Part shown: positions 1 to 5,887 of the stretch, piece by piece
Layout of the letters: the number at the start of each line of letters is the position of its first letter
Position numbering within the stretch: position 1 is the first letter of the stretch
Assembly (NCBI GenBank): GCA_964526675.1
Contig: CAZGLY010000076.1
Location: 1-8,366 of the forward strand
Direction: 5' to 3'
Origin: CAZADA01 sp964526675
GTDB taxonomy: Bacteria; Pseudomonadota; Alphaproteobacteria; Caulobacterales; Maricaulaceae
Length of the DNA stretch: 8,366 nucleotides
Translations under genes and position numbers: made by a program
Notes under the pieces: model-generated
The model's input: the letters and a program-made list of their open reading frames with translations, nothing else
Told to the model about the DNA's origin: nothing
Database searches by the model: none

Positions 1-1658
1 CGCACGCCGAGCTTGGACATCAGCGCGTAGCGGCGCTCCATCTCGCGCACGGTCCATTTCAGCGCCGCCACCGCCTTTTTGGGGTCCGTGAGCACCGGCG
101 ACAGCAAATGGGGGATGCCGTCATAGACCGACAGCTCCAGCATCTTCGGGTCGACCATCAGGAACCGGCAGCGATCCGGCGGCAGATGGAACATCAGCGA
201 GAGGATCATCGCGTTGATCCCCACGGATTTGCCGGAGCCCGTCGTGCCCGCAATCAGCAGGTGAGGCATCCGTGCAAGGTCCGCCACGAAGGGTTCGCCG
301 CCGATCGTCTCCCCCAAAGCCAGGGGCAGGGCGGCCTTCCGGGACCGGTACGGTTCGCTGTCCAGCAAGCCGCTGAGATAAACGGTTTGACGCGCGGGCG
401 TGGGCAGTTCGATCCCGATCACGGTCGAGCCGGGCACCACCGCCACCCGCGCCGATTGCGCCGCGAGCGAGCGGGCGATGTCCTCCGCCAAGCCGATCAC
501 CCGCGCGGCGCGAACGCCGGGAGCGGGCTCGAACTCAAACAGCGTCACCACAGGGCCCGGACGCGCGGCCACGATCTCGCCCTTCACGCCGAAGTCTAAC
601 AGCACGCGCTCCAGCTGCGCCGCGCGGTCCTCCAGATCGGCCTCATCCTCGGCGTTGTGACGCGGGGCTGGCGGCTCCAGAAGGCTGATGTCGGGCAGGG
701 TGAACGCGTCCACTGACAAGCTGCGCGGCGCCACCGCGGTCGTGTTGGAGGTCGCACGGGGCGCCGGCGCTACGCGGGGCGAGGTCGTCGTCGCAGACGT
801 GACGTCGGCCGATGCGTCGGCCGGCGCCTCTTGAGGACGCATGCGGTTGGCGGCGCGACGTGCGGCTTCGGCCATCAGATTGACGCCAGCGCCCGCCGCT
901 TTCGCGGCGCCGCGCACGGTCGGATGCGGCAACTGGCGGTTTTCTGGGGCTTCGACCGGTTCAAGGCTCACGATTTCCGCGTTGACGCGCTTGGTGAAAC
1001 GCTCCAGCGCGCGCCGCGCCCGATCGGCCGCCGTTTCAACGAGACGTCCGGCGCTGTCGGCGGCGTCAGCGACGTCGTCGGGGGTCACGCCATAGCCGGT
1101 AAAGAGCCCGATCACCGCCCCCGCCAGGCCAAGCAAACCCGCAAGCGCGCCCGGAAAGGGGATGGAGAGCGCCGTGAACCACAAGCTGATTTCGCTGTAG
1201 GCCGCATCCCCGATCACGCCGCCCAGGCCGACCGCGAACGGCCAGGTGGCCGGAATGGGCAGGCTTGACGCTCCGGTTGCGAGGCCGATCACCGCCAAGA
1301 GCCCAGCCATGGCGCGCAAGCTCACAATTTTCGGCCCGCGCCGGCGCGGGCCGCGAAACAGCATGGTCAGGCCCCAGGCGCACAGCATCACGCCCAGCGC
1401 CGCGCCCGCCCACCCCAGCCACTGCAGGGCGAGGTCCGCGATCAGGGCGCCAAGCCGTCCCAGCACGTTCGCCGGGTCGCCCGGGCCGTCCACGTTTGCG
1501 CTGGCGTCGAAGGGGTGGTGGGTGATCACCGACACCACGATCACCAGGCCGGTGACAATCATGGCGAGGCTCGCCGTTTCATTGCGCCGCGCGCGCATGA
1601 AGGCTGTGAACCAATCCTCATTGACAAACTTTTCGCCGTCAGGCGTGTCCGACGTCAT
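1..1658 (-). CDS. ftsK: DNA translocase FtsK, N-terminal ~552 residues (partial at the left edge)
   Basis: FtsK anchors at the division septum and pumps DNA to clear and resolve the chromosome terminus. Translating the minus strand from ATG 1658 gives an open frame to the window edge. Seen: an N-terminal membrane part with about four hydrophobic helices (residues ~29-46, 79-101, 112-133, 168-190) and an Ala-rich linker. The motor follows, with Walker A GTTGSGKS at residues 471-478 (bases 225-248) and a Walker B-type strand FLMVDPKMLELS near 499-510. The last visible residues, KWTVREMERRYALMSKLGV, are typical of FtsK. About 250 residues are expected beyond the edge, including the rest of the RecA-like fold and probably the gamma domain. 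An in-frame TAG lies 9 bases upstream of GTG 1661, so the start is GTG 1661 or ATG 1658. An AAGG lies 9 bases before the GTG and 12 before the ATG. Identification is firm; the exact start is uncertain by one codon. Confidence 0.96.
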   Translation of the reverse strand, partial: MTSDTPDGEKFVNEDWFTAFMRARRNETASLAMIVTGLVIVVSVITHHPFDASANVDGPGDPANVLGRLGALIADLALQWLGWAGAALGVMLCAWGLTMLFRGPRRRGPKIVSLRAMAGLLAVIGLATGASSLPIPATWPFAVGLGGVIGDAAYSEISLWFTALSIPFPGALAGLLGLAGAVIGLFTGYGVTPDDVADAADSAGRLVETAADRARRALERFTKRVNAEIVSLEPVEAPENRQLPHPTVRGAAKAAGAGVNLMAEAARRAANRMRPQEAPADASADVTSATTTSPRVAPAPRATSNTTAVAPRSLSVDAFTLPDISLLEPPAPRHNAEDEADLEDRAAQLERVLLDFGVKGEIVAARPGPVVTLFEFEPAPGVRAARVIGLAEDIARSLAAQSARVAVVPGSTVIGIELPTPARQTVYLSGLLDSEPYRSRKAALPLALGETIGGEPFVADLARMPHLLIAGTTGSGKSVGINAMILSLMFHLPPDRCRFLMVDPKMLELSVYDGIPHLLSPVLTDPKKAVAALKWTVREMERRYALMSKLGV

Positions 1659-1720
1659 CACCCGGCCCTACCTTACTCTCGCCGTCACTTATGGAAGCCA
1701 ACACACGGTGAGGCTTGACA

Positions 1721-1736
1721 GTTAATAGATCGTTTA
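1721..1736 (-). promoter_or_regulatory. CtrA-like binding motif upstream of ftsK (one mismatch)
   Basis: Read on the minus strand, the site is TAAA-N7-TTAAC. The CtrA consensus in alphaproteobacteria is TTAA-N7-TTAAC, so the spacer and second half are exact and the first half has one mismatch. It lies about 63 bases upstream of the ftsK start, a sensible distance for a promoter-proximal regulator. CtrA controls many division genes in this lineage; that it acts here is inference from one short motif. Confidence 0.35.
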
Positions 1737-1756
1737 CCAACACACTTCAGGGAAAA

Positions 1757-1777
1757 TTGATTTTGCCGCCGAATCAA
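1757..1777. repeat. Short dyad TTGATT-N9-AATCAA containing a GANTC site
   Basis: TTGATT at 1757-1762 and AATCAA at 1772-1777 form a perfect 6-bp inverted repeat with a 9-base centre in the ftsK/hydroxylase divergent region. GAATC at 1771-1775 matches GANTC, the CcrM methylation target, which with GcrA marks cell-cycle promoters in Caulobacter relatives. It could be a regulator site or chance in AT-richer DNA. Confidence 0.25.
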
Positions 1778-1981
1778 CGGCTGCCCCGTCAGCCTTAACT
1801 CCACCTTCTTGCTCGCTGTGTTCGCGGCGTGTCTCAAGTTTGTTTTTGCCGATCTTGTTGGTGAAACCGTCATCGTGTGAACGAAAGCGGCGAAACCGCG
1901 GCCGGCGTCCCGGCGCGACGGTCGGCTTCCGTGGTCGGCTGGCGGCGACAACGCCCGGCTCTTTCGTGTAAGACAGCGAAC

Positions 1982-3298
1982 ATGACGATCCGTGATCCCG
2001 AGAATCCTGACGTTGTGGTCGTGGGCGGCGGCATGACCGGCTTGGCGGTCTCCCTGGCCTTAGCCCAGGCCGGGTGCGCGTGCGCCGTGTTGGACGCCGC
2101 GCCGTTGGTGGCGGACCAGCCCGCCTCGGGTCCGCCGGACCCCCGGGCCTCCGCCATTGCATACGCCAACATGCGCATGTTGGACGCCCTCGGGGCGGGC
2201 GACGCGCTGCGGGCCGCCGCGGGGCGCATGGAGCGGATCCTGGTGACCGACGGGCGCGCCCCGGATCGGTCGGGGTTGCCGGTTGGGCCGGGATCGGGCC
2301 CCTCCTCAGCGTTTCTGCGCTTCGACGCCAAAGACTTGCCGCCGGAGGCCGGGGACGAGCCGCTGGCGTTCATGGTGGCCAACACCGCGCTGCGGCAAGA
2401 GCTTGGGCGTTTGGTCGCCGCGGAGTCCCGGATCACGGTCCACGCGCCGGTGACGGTCGCGGACATCGCGTTTGAGGCAGACCGGGCGGTCGTGCGCGCG
2501 GACGATGGGCGCGTGTGGCGCGCGTCGCTGGCCGTGGGCGCGGAAGCGCAAACCGCTGCGGTGCGGCGTGCGGCGGGCATCCGCGTGCATGGCTGGACCT
2601 ATCCCCAAAAGGGCGTGGTGACGGCGGTGCAGTTGGAGCGATCCCACGACAACACGGCCCATGAGTACTTCTTGCCGAGCGGGCCGTTCGCCATTCTGCC
2701 CTTGCCGGACAACCGCGCCAGCCTGGTGTGGACGGAGCGGGCGGAAGCCGCCGACGCGGCCGTTCGCTTGCCGGACGATGTGTTTGCGTCCGAGATCCAA
2801 CGCCGCTTCGGGCCGTTCCTCGGCGCGGTGACGGTGGAGGGGCCGCGGTTCGCGTTCCCCTTGAAGCTCGCGATCGCGGAGCGGTTTGTGGCGCCGCGGG
2901 CCGCGCTCGCGGGGGATCCCGCGCGCACGGTCCATCCCATCGCGGGGCAGGGCTTTAACCTCGCCCTTAAGGACGCCGCGGCGCTTGCTGAAGTGGTGCG
3001 CGACGCCCGCGCGGTGGGCGAAGACATCGGCGCGCTGATCGTGCTGGAGCGCTATCAACACTGGCGGCGGTTTGACTCCGCGCTCATGGCGTTCGCCACC
3101 GACGGGCTCAACCGCTTGTTTTCCAACGACGCCGCGCCCGTGCGGTGGATGCGCGACGCGGGCCTCGCGGTGGTGAACCGCGTCGACCTGGCGCGGCGGA
3201 CGTTCGCACGCGACGCGGGCGCGGATTTGGGCGCGTTGCCGCAGCTGCTGCGGGGCGAGCGGCTTGACGCCGGCCGCCCGACGCCCGCCGGGCTGTAG
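1982..3298 (+). CDS. UbiH/UbiF/COQ6-family FAD-dependent hydroxylase (ubiquinone biosynthesis type)
   Basis: A 438-residue flavoprotein monooxygenase of the family that hydroxylates the ubiquinone ring precursor at the membrane, using FAD, NAD(P)H and O2. Seen: a Rossmann dinucleotide motif VVVVGGGMTG (residues 11-20), the ARxSAI-like stretch PRASAIAYANMRML after it, and AGDPARTVHPIAGQGFN with the FAD ribityl-binding GD at 311-312 and the UbiH signature HPIAGQG at 318-324. The C-terminal region, with YQHWRRFD and then LNRLFSND, is typical of the family. Odd: the middle 'DG' motif (normally GADG) reads GAEA at 186-189. ATG 1982 is preferred over GTG 1877 because family homology begins here and the extra 35 residues look random; the ribosome site is weak (AAGACAG). 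Which carbon is hydroxylated (UbiH, UbiF, UbiI or UbiL role) cannot be read from the sequence. It stands alone on its strand, divergent from ftsK. Confidence 0.9.
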   Translation: MTIRDPENPDVVVVGGGMTGLAVSLALAQAGCACAVLDAAPLVADQPASGPPDPRASAIAYANMRMLDALGAGDALRAAAGRMERILVTDGRAPDRSGLPVGPGSGPSSAFLRFDAKDLPPEAGDEPLAFMVANTALRQELGRLVAAESRITVHAPVTVADIAFEADRAVVRADDGRVWRASLAVGAEAQTAAVRRAAGIRVHGWTYPQKGVVTAVQLERSHDNTAHEYFLPSGPFAILPLPDNRASLVWTERAEAADAAVRLPDDVFASEIQRRFGPFLGAVTVEGPRFAFPLKLAIAERFVAPRAALAGDPARTVHPIAGQGFNLALKDAAALAEVVRDARAVGEDIGALIVLERYQHWRRFDSALMAFATDGLNRLFSNDAAPVRWMRDAGLAVVNRVDLARRTFARDAGADLGALPQLLRGERLDAGRPTPAGL

Positions 3299-3380
3299 CG
3301 GCGCTGCGCCTTTCGAACATTTAACTCGACGGGCCTGGCGCGCGCGGGATCATGAGCGGCGGTCTCTTGAGGAGTTCGCC

Positions 3381-4364
3381 ATGTCGCCCCGCCGCCTCCG
3401 CCATCATGTCAGCGCGACCGCCGCTGTGTTCGCCTGCGCGTCGGCCATTCTGTCGGGCCACGCGTCATGGGCGTGTGACAGTCCGCTGTTCGCCACCGGC
3501 TTCGATCGCGCGCCCGCGGCGGGCTCGAAGGCGGCGTTGATCGACGCCGCGCAGCGCGGCGCGCCAATACGCGTCGGTTGGGAGCTCGACTTTGACGCCG
3601 ACGGGGCCGCGGATCTCGCGCATTGGGCCGACGCCGCCTTCCTGACGCTGTTTGAGAGCGAGGTCTTCGCGCAAGTCGACGCCATCCATGCCCAGAGCCT
3701 CGCGCCCGGCGAAGCTGGCGTGACGCTTCGCGCCGATCCGGTCGCGTGGCGCGGTTTGCTCAGCAGCAACGGCGCGCTGGAGGGGGCGTACAGCGATGGC
3801 GCTGAGTTTCCCGACATCGCCGCGCGCATCGCGTGGTGTGACGCCACTCCGCCCACGCCGGCGTGGCGGCTGGTCTACCGCAACGGCGTCGACGGCGAAC
3901 CGCTGGCGGGGTCGAAGCAGGCGTTGTTCGATGCGGTGCGCGCCGGATCACCGCTTCAATTGGGCTGGGGGTTGGCGCGCGACATCGACGGCGCCGCGGC
4001 GTCGGTCGAGCACACGATTACGCCGGTGTTTGTGACGATCCTCAACAGTGAGCACGTCCTCGCGCAAATGCCGGAACACATTGCGCCACGCGGTTACTGG
4101 GACGTGGATGAGGCGTTCTTTGACGATCCGTCGGTGATGTGGCGCGGACTGATGACCACCGAAGGCGACTTCGACGCGGTTTGGTCGAACCGGGCAACCG
4201 GGGAGGTGGTGGCGCGCATCCCGCAGCGCGCTGTGGTGAGCTGGTACGCCCAACCGACGATCGCGGCCGGGGCGGCGTCGCCGGCGACGCCTCCGTCGCT
4301 GGCCGTCCCGGACGGCGTGATCCTTGATCGGGATCGCGATGACGACCGGATCATGCCCCAATAG
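3381..4364 (+). CDS. Exported protein of unknown function with two internal repeats
   Basis: I do not recognise this 327-residue protein. It begins with a Sec-type signal peptide: RRLRHH, then a hydrophobic core at about residues 12-25 and a likely cleavage after SWA (29-31). C32 would then be the first mature residue; SWAC is a poor lipobox, so periplasmic or secreted is more likely than lipoprotein. The mature part is a tandem duplication, residues ~33-153 and ~162-289, offset by 129-132. Each copy has GSK.AL.DA...G.P...GW (48-67; 177-196), a D.DGAA turn (72-77; 201-206), a T...SE element (89-94; 219-224), WRGL (123-126; 254-257) and RI followed by Trp. Only copy 1 is flanked by cysteines (C32, C153), a possible disulphide. 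The tail is polar (DRDRDDDRIMPQ). ATG 3381 is chosen for its GAGGAG at 3369-3374, 6 bases upstream, and because the signal peptide begins there; a longer frame back to 3264 overlaps the previous gene. Confidence 0.82.
   Translation: MSPRRLRHHVSATAAVFACASAILSGHASWACDSPLFATGFDRAPAAGSKAALIDAAQRGAPIRVGWELDFDADGAADLAHWADAAFLTLFESEVFAQVDAIHAQSLAPGEAGVTLRADPVAWRGLLSSNGALEGAYSDGAEFPDIAARIAWCDATPPTPAWRLVYRNGVDGEPLAGSKQALFDAVRAGSPLQLGWGLARDIDGAAASVEHTITPVFVTILNSEHVLAQMPEHIAPRGYWDVDEAFFDDPSVMWRGLMTTEGDFDAVWSNRATGEVVARIPQRAVVSWYAQPTIAAGAASPATPPSLAVPDGVILDRDRDDDRIMPQ
3522..3836 (+). repeat. Protein repeat 1 core of the exported protein
   Basis: Encodes residues 48-152, the first copy of the internal duplication, from GSKAALIDAAQRG to RIAW. 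It matches the second copy at spaced conserved positions (G, W, DG, SE, WRGL, RI). The duplication is visible in protein but not as a long DNA identity, so it is old. Confidence 0.7.
3909..4244 (+). repeat. Protein repeat 2 core of the exported protein
   Basis: Encodes residues 177-288, the second copy, from GSKQALFDAVRAG to the Trp of VVSW. It is a few residues longer than copy 1, because of small insertions before the WRGL element and near the end, and it lacks the flanking cysteines. Confidence 0.7.
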
Positions 4365-4369
4365 CCGTT

Positions 4370-4390
4370 GGCCGCGCGGCCGTGCGGCCG
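4370..4390. terminator. GC-rich inverted repeat between convergent genes (possible bidirectional terminator)
   Basis: The 32-base gap between the convergent stop codons contains the perfect palindrome GGCCGCGCGGCC (4370-4381). It also allows a hairpin with stem GGCCGC (4370-4375) against GCGGCC (4384-4389) and an 8-base loop. There is no T-run on either side, so a classical intrinsic terminator is not shown; the position is the main argument. Confidence 0.35.
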
Positions 4391-4396
4391 AGCGGT

Positions 4397-4810
4397 TCAG
4401 CCCTCGGCCTCCGCCAGCCGCGCGCGGTAGGCCGCCATCAGTCCGTCCCGGTCCTCGCCGAGGCGGCGCAAGTACTCCCAGGTGAATAAGCCGCTGTCGT
4501 GGCCGTCGTCGAACAGGATCCGCACCGCATAGTGGCCCACCGGCTCGGCGTCGCGGACCCCGACATCGGCCTTGCCCCGCACGAGGCGCTTGCCGCCAGC
4601 CCCGTGGCCCTGGACCTCCGCGCTGGGGCTTTCCACCCGCAACAGCTCGAACGGGACCTCCACCGTCGCGCCGTCGTCATAGGCCACAGCCAACACGCGG
4701 CGCGCGCGATCAAAATGGAGTTCTTCCGGCCATGGCGCCGGACGGGCCGCCTCATCGCTGGTCATCGAGACGCCCGCCGTCGACGCGTCACGATCCCGGC
4801 GCGTCGTCAT
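4397..4810 (-). CDS. DUF971 / gamma-butyrobetaine-hydroxylase-like N-terminal domain protein
   Basis: A small stand-alone copy of the GBBH-like N-terminal (DUF971) fold. Seen: PWPEELHFDRARRVLAVAYDD, then LLRVESPSAEVQGHG, then EPVGHYAVRILFDDGHDSGLFTWEYLRRL, the family hallmark. It has no cysteine, so the zinc site of the eukaryotic hydroxylase domain is absent, and there is no oxygenase domain. The role is unknown; elsewhere the domain is fused to Mrp/ApbC-type iron-sulphur carriers, which hints at cofactor work but does not prove it. Start: ATG 4810 overlaps the end of the upstream Trm112-like gene by 23 bases and has AGGAGG at 4823-4828, 12 bases away. ATG 4765 (MTSDEAARPAPW) lies just past that gene's stop and fits the family N-terminus better, but has a weaker ribosome site. 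The overlap suggests translational coupling. Confidence 0.88.
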   Translation of the reverse strand: MTTRRDRDASTAGVSMTSDEAARPAPWPEELHFDRARRVLAVAYDDGATVEVPFELLRVESPSAEVQGHGAGGKRLVRGKADVGVRDAEPVGHYAVRILFDDGHDSGLFTWEYLRRLGEDRDGLMAAYRARLAEAEG

Positions 4811-5018
4811 CGAGCGAGCGCGCCTCCTCGGGCAGCATGATCGGGATGCCGCTGCGGATGGGATACGCGAGACGCGCGTTGGGGCTGATCAGTTCTTGGG
4901 CGTCCTGGTCATAGGTCAACGGACCGCGTGTGACAGGGCACACCAGGATCTCCAGCAGCTTTGGATCGGGGGCGGCGTCGTCGGACGACGATGGCGTCGC
5001 ATCAGGATCGTTGGACAT
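4788..5018 (-). CDS. Trm112-like (UPF0434/YcaR) small protein
   Basis: A 76-residue protein with an acidic, disordered-looking N-terminus of about 18 residues followed by the family core: KLLEILVCPVTRGPLTYD (20-37), ELISPNARLAYPIRSGIPIMLPEEAR. Eukaryotic and archaeal Trm112 are zinc-binding activators of methyltransferases; the role of the bacterial short forms is not settled. The usual CPxC knuckle reads C27-P-V-T30 and the other cysteines are absent, so this copy cannot bind zinc in the classical way. TGAAGG at 5025-5030 lies 6 bases before ATG 5018, a good ribosome site. It sits 21 bases after the Lon-domain gene and overlaps the start of the DUF971 gene, so the three are probably cotranscribed. 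Confidence 0.9.
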   Translation of the reverse strand: MSNDPDATPSSSDDAAPDPKLLEILVCPVTRGPLTYDQDAQELISPNARLAYPIRSGIPIMLPEEARSLDDDAPGS

Positions 5019-5039
5019 GGAGGACCTTCACCGCCTCAG

Positions 5040-5705
5040 TTACTGCATGGACGAGGATGAACCGTCGGTGCCGGACAGGGCGCTCATGCGCATCAGCGCC
5101 GCGAGAGCTTGGCTCCGGTCGCGCAGCGTCTCCGCCTCCAACAGCGCTTGCTTCTCCGGCGGGTCAAAGGGGCAGATCATCGCCAGCGAATTCACCAGCG
5201 TTTCCACCGGCGCGCTTTCGATCGAACTCCAATCGGCCTTCAGCTCATTGGCTTCGAGGTAGACGCGCAGCACTTTGATCAATTCCGCGCGGTCGATCTC
5301 CGCGTTGTCGGGCTTCACCCGGAGGTCATGGTCGTAGCGGGCGAAGTCCGCCCGAACTTGTCGGTAAGGCGTCTTCGCCCGCAATTCCTCCACCACGCGA
5401 AACCGGCACACGCCCGAGAGCGTGATCAAATAGCGGCTGTCGGGGGTTTCCGTGAAACTGGTGATGCGGCCGACGCACCCCACATCCGCCAGCGCTGGCG
5501 CGTCCTCCTGGCCGCCAGGCGCGGTCTGCACCATGCCGATCAAACGCGCGCCCATAAGCGCGTCGTCCACCATGTTGAGATAGCGCGGCTCAAAAATGTT
5601 CAGGGGAAGCGGCGCGCGCGGCAACACCAGCGCGCCGTCGAGCGGGAACACCGGAATGGTGTCGGGCAGATCATCGGGCTTTCGATAGGCGTGCGCGACG
5701 GGCAA
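5040..5705 (-). CDS. Free-standing Lon N-terminal (LON substrate-binding) domain protein
   Basis: A 221-residue protein carrying only the Lon protease N-terminal domain: TIPVFPLDGALVLPRAPLPLNIFEPRYLNMVDDAL (from ~residue 16), GCVGRITSFTETPDSRYLITLSGVCRFRV (~80-110), and a helical second half ending in CPFDPPEKQALLEAETLRDRSQALAALM. There is no AAA+ ATPase or Ser-Lys protease domain, so it has no peptidase activity of its own; in Lon this domain recognises substrates. The client or partner is unknown. The start is TTG 5705: an in-frame TGA lies 15 bases upstream, no other start codon intervenes, and GGAGGA at 5713-5718 sits 7 bases before the TTG. The next in-frame ATG (NMVDD) would delete conserved sequence. 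First gene of the Lon-N/Trm112/DUF971 group. Confidence 0.92.
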   Translation of the reverse strand: MPVAHAYRKPDDLPDTIPVFPLDGALVLPRAPLPLNIFEPRYLNMVDDALMGARLIGMVQTAPGGQEDAPALADVGCVGRITSFTETPDSRYLITLSGVCRFRVVEELRAKTPYRQVRADFARYDHDLRVKPDNAEIDRAELIKVLRVYLEANELKADWSSIESAPVETLVNSLAMICPFDPPEKQALLEAETLRDRSQALAALMRMSALSGTDGSSSSMQ

Positions 5706-5712
5706 CGGCGCG

Positions 5713-5718
5713 TCCTCC
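5713..5718 (-). promoter_or_regulatory. Strong ribosome binding site that fixes a TTG start
   Basis: GGAGGA on the minus strand, 7 bases before TTG 5705. Because a stop codon lies just upstream and no ATG or GTG is available in frame before conserved sequence, this site decides the start of the Lon-domain gene. Confidence 0.75.
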
Positions 5719-5799
5719 GATCACCGGCGGGGGCCGGCGTGCTCCCACGCGTGTGAAGGCCAATACTCATGGCCGCGCGCCCACCGGGGCGCTGAGTTG

Positions 5800-5821
5800 C
5801 GACATGCTCACAAGTATGTCG
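5800..5821. promoter_or_regulatory. 22-bp dyad (operator-like or hairpin) between cnoX and the Lon-domain gene
   Basis: CGACATgCT (5800-5808) and AGtATGTCG (5813-5821) are inverted copies matching at 8 of 9 positions around a 4-base centre. The dyad lies in the 182-base gap, about 95 bases upstream of the TTG start and 67 bases past the cnoX stop. Symmetry and spacing fit a dimeric regulator; a short RNA hairpin is the alternative. No T-run follows, so it is not a classical terminator. Confidence 0.4.
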
Positions 5822-5887
5822 GGCGCGCAGCCGTGATGTCCAGGGCCGCGCCCGAGAAACCCCCGTCATCGGCTCCGACGGCGAAGG

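Larger units (their letters stand above)
1659..1981. promoter_or_regulatory. Divergent intergenic region between ftsK and the UbiH-type gene
   Basis: This stretch of about 320 bases lies between two divergent genes and must carry both promoters. Its middle (about 1715-1870) is visibly more AT-rich than the flanks, as expected of promoter DNA. I could not find a convincing sigma-70 -35/-10 pair on either strand: a TTGACA at 1715-1720 (plus) has no good -10 at 16-18 bases. It holds a CtrA-like motif, a GAATC and a short dyad, listed separately. Open frames across it have no recognisable protein content. The part from 1877 to 1981 is in frame with the downstream hydroxylase but reads as non-homologous leader. 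Confidence 0.5.

Noticed and set aside
1066..1422. Minus-strand open frame over the FtsK membrane region, with Arg/Gly/Ala-rich translation
   Set aside because: It is a frame-shadow of ftsK; the ftsK frame has family motifs on both sides and the shadow has none.
1715..1738. TTGACA as the -35 of a plus-strand promoter for the hydroxylase gene
   Set aside because: No acceptable -10 lies at 16-18 bases, and the start would be some 230 bases from the gene.
1877..1981. GTG 1877 as the start of the UbiH-type gene
   Set aside because: The 35 added residues have no family counterpart, and the Rossmann strand begins about 10 residues after ATG 1982, as is usual.
2306..3061. Long minus-strand open frame (251 codons) opposite the UbiH-type gene
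   Set aside because: The translation is Arg/His-rich with no motif, typical of antisense frames in GC-rich genes; the plus-strand frame has clear flavoprotein motifs.
3378..3476. Exported repeat protein as a lipoprotein
   Set aside because: The residues before C32 (S-W-A) do not fit a lipobox; Sec cleavage after SWA is the simpler reading, though not proven.
5109..5756. Plus-strand open frame (215 codons) opposite the Lon-domain gene
   Set aside because: It is an antisense shadow with a random-looking Arg/His/Gln-rich product, while the minus-strand product is a clear Lon N-terminal domain.
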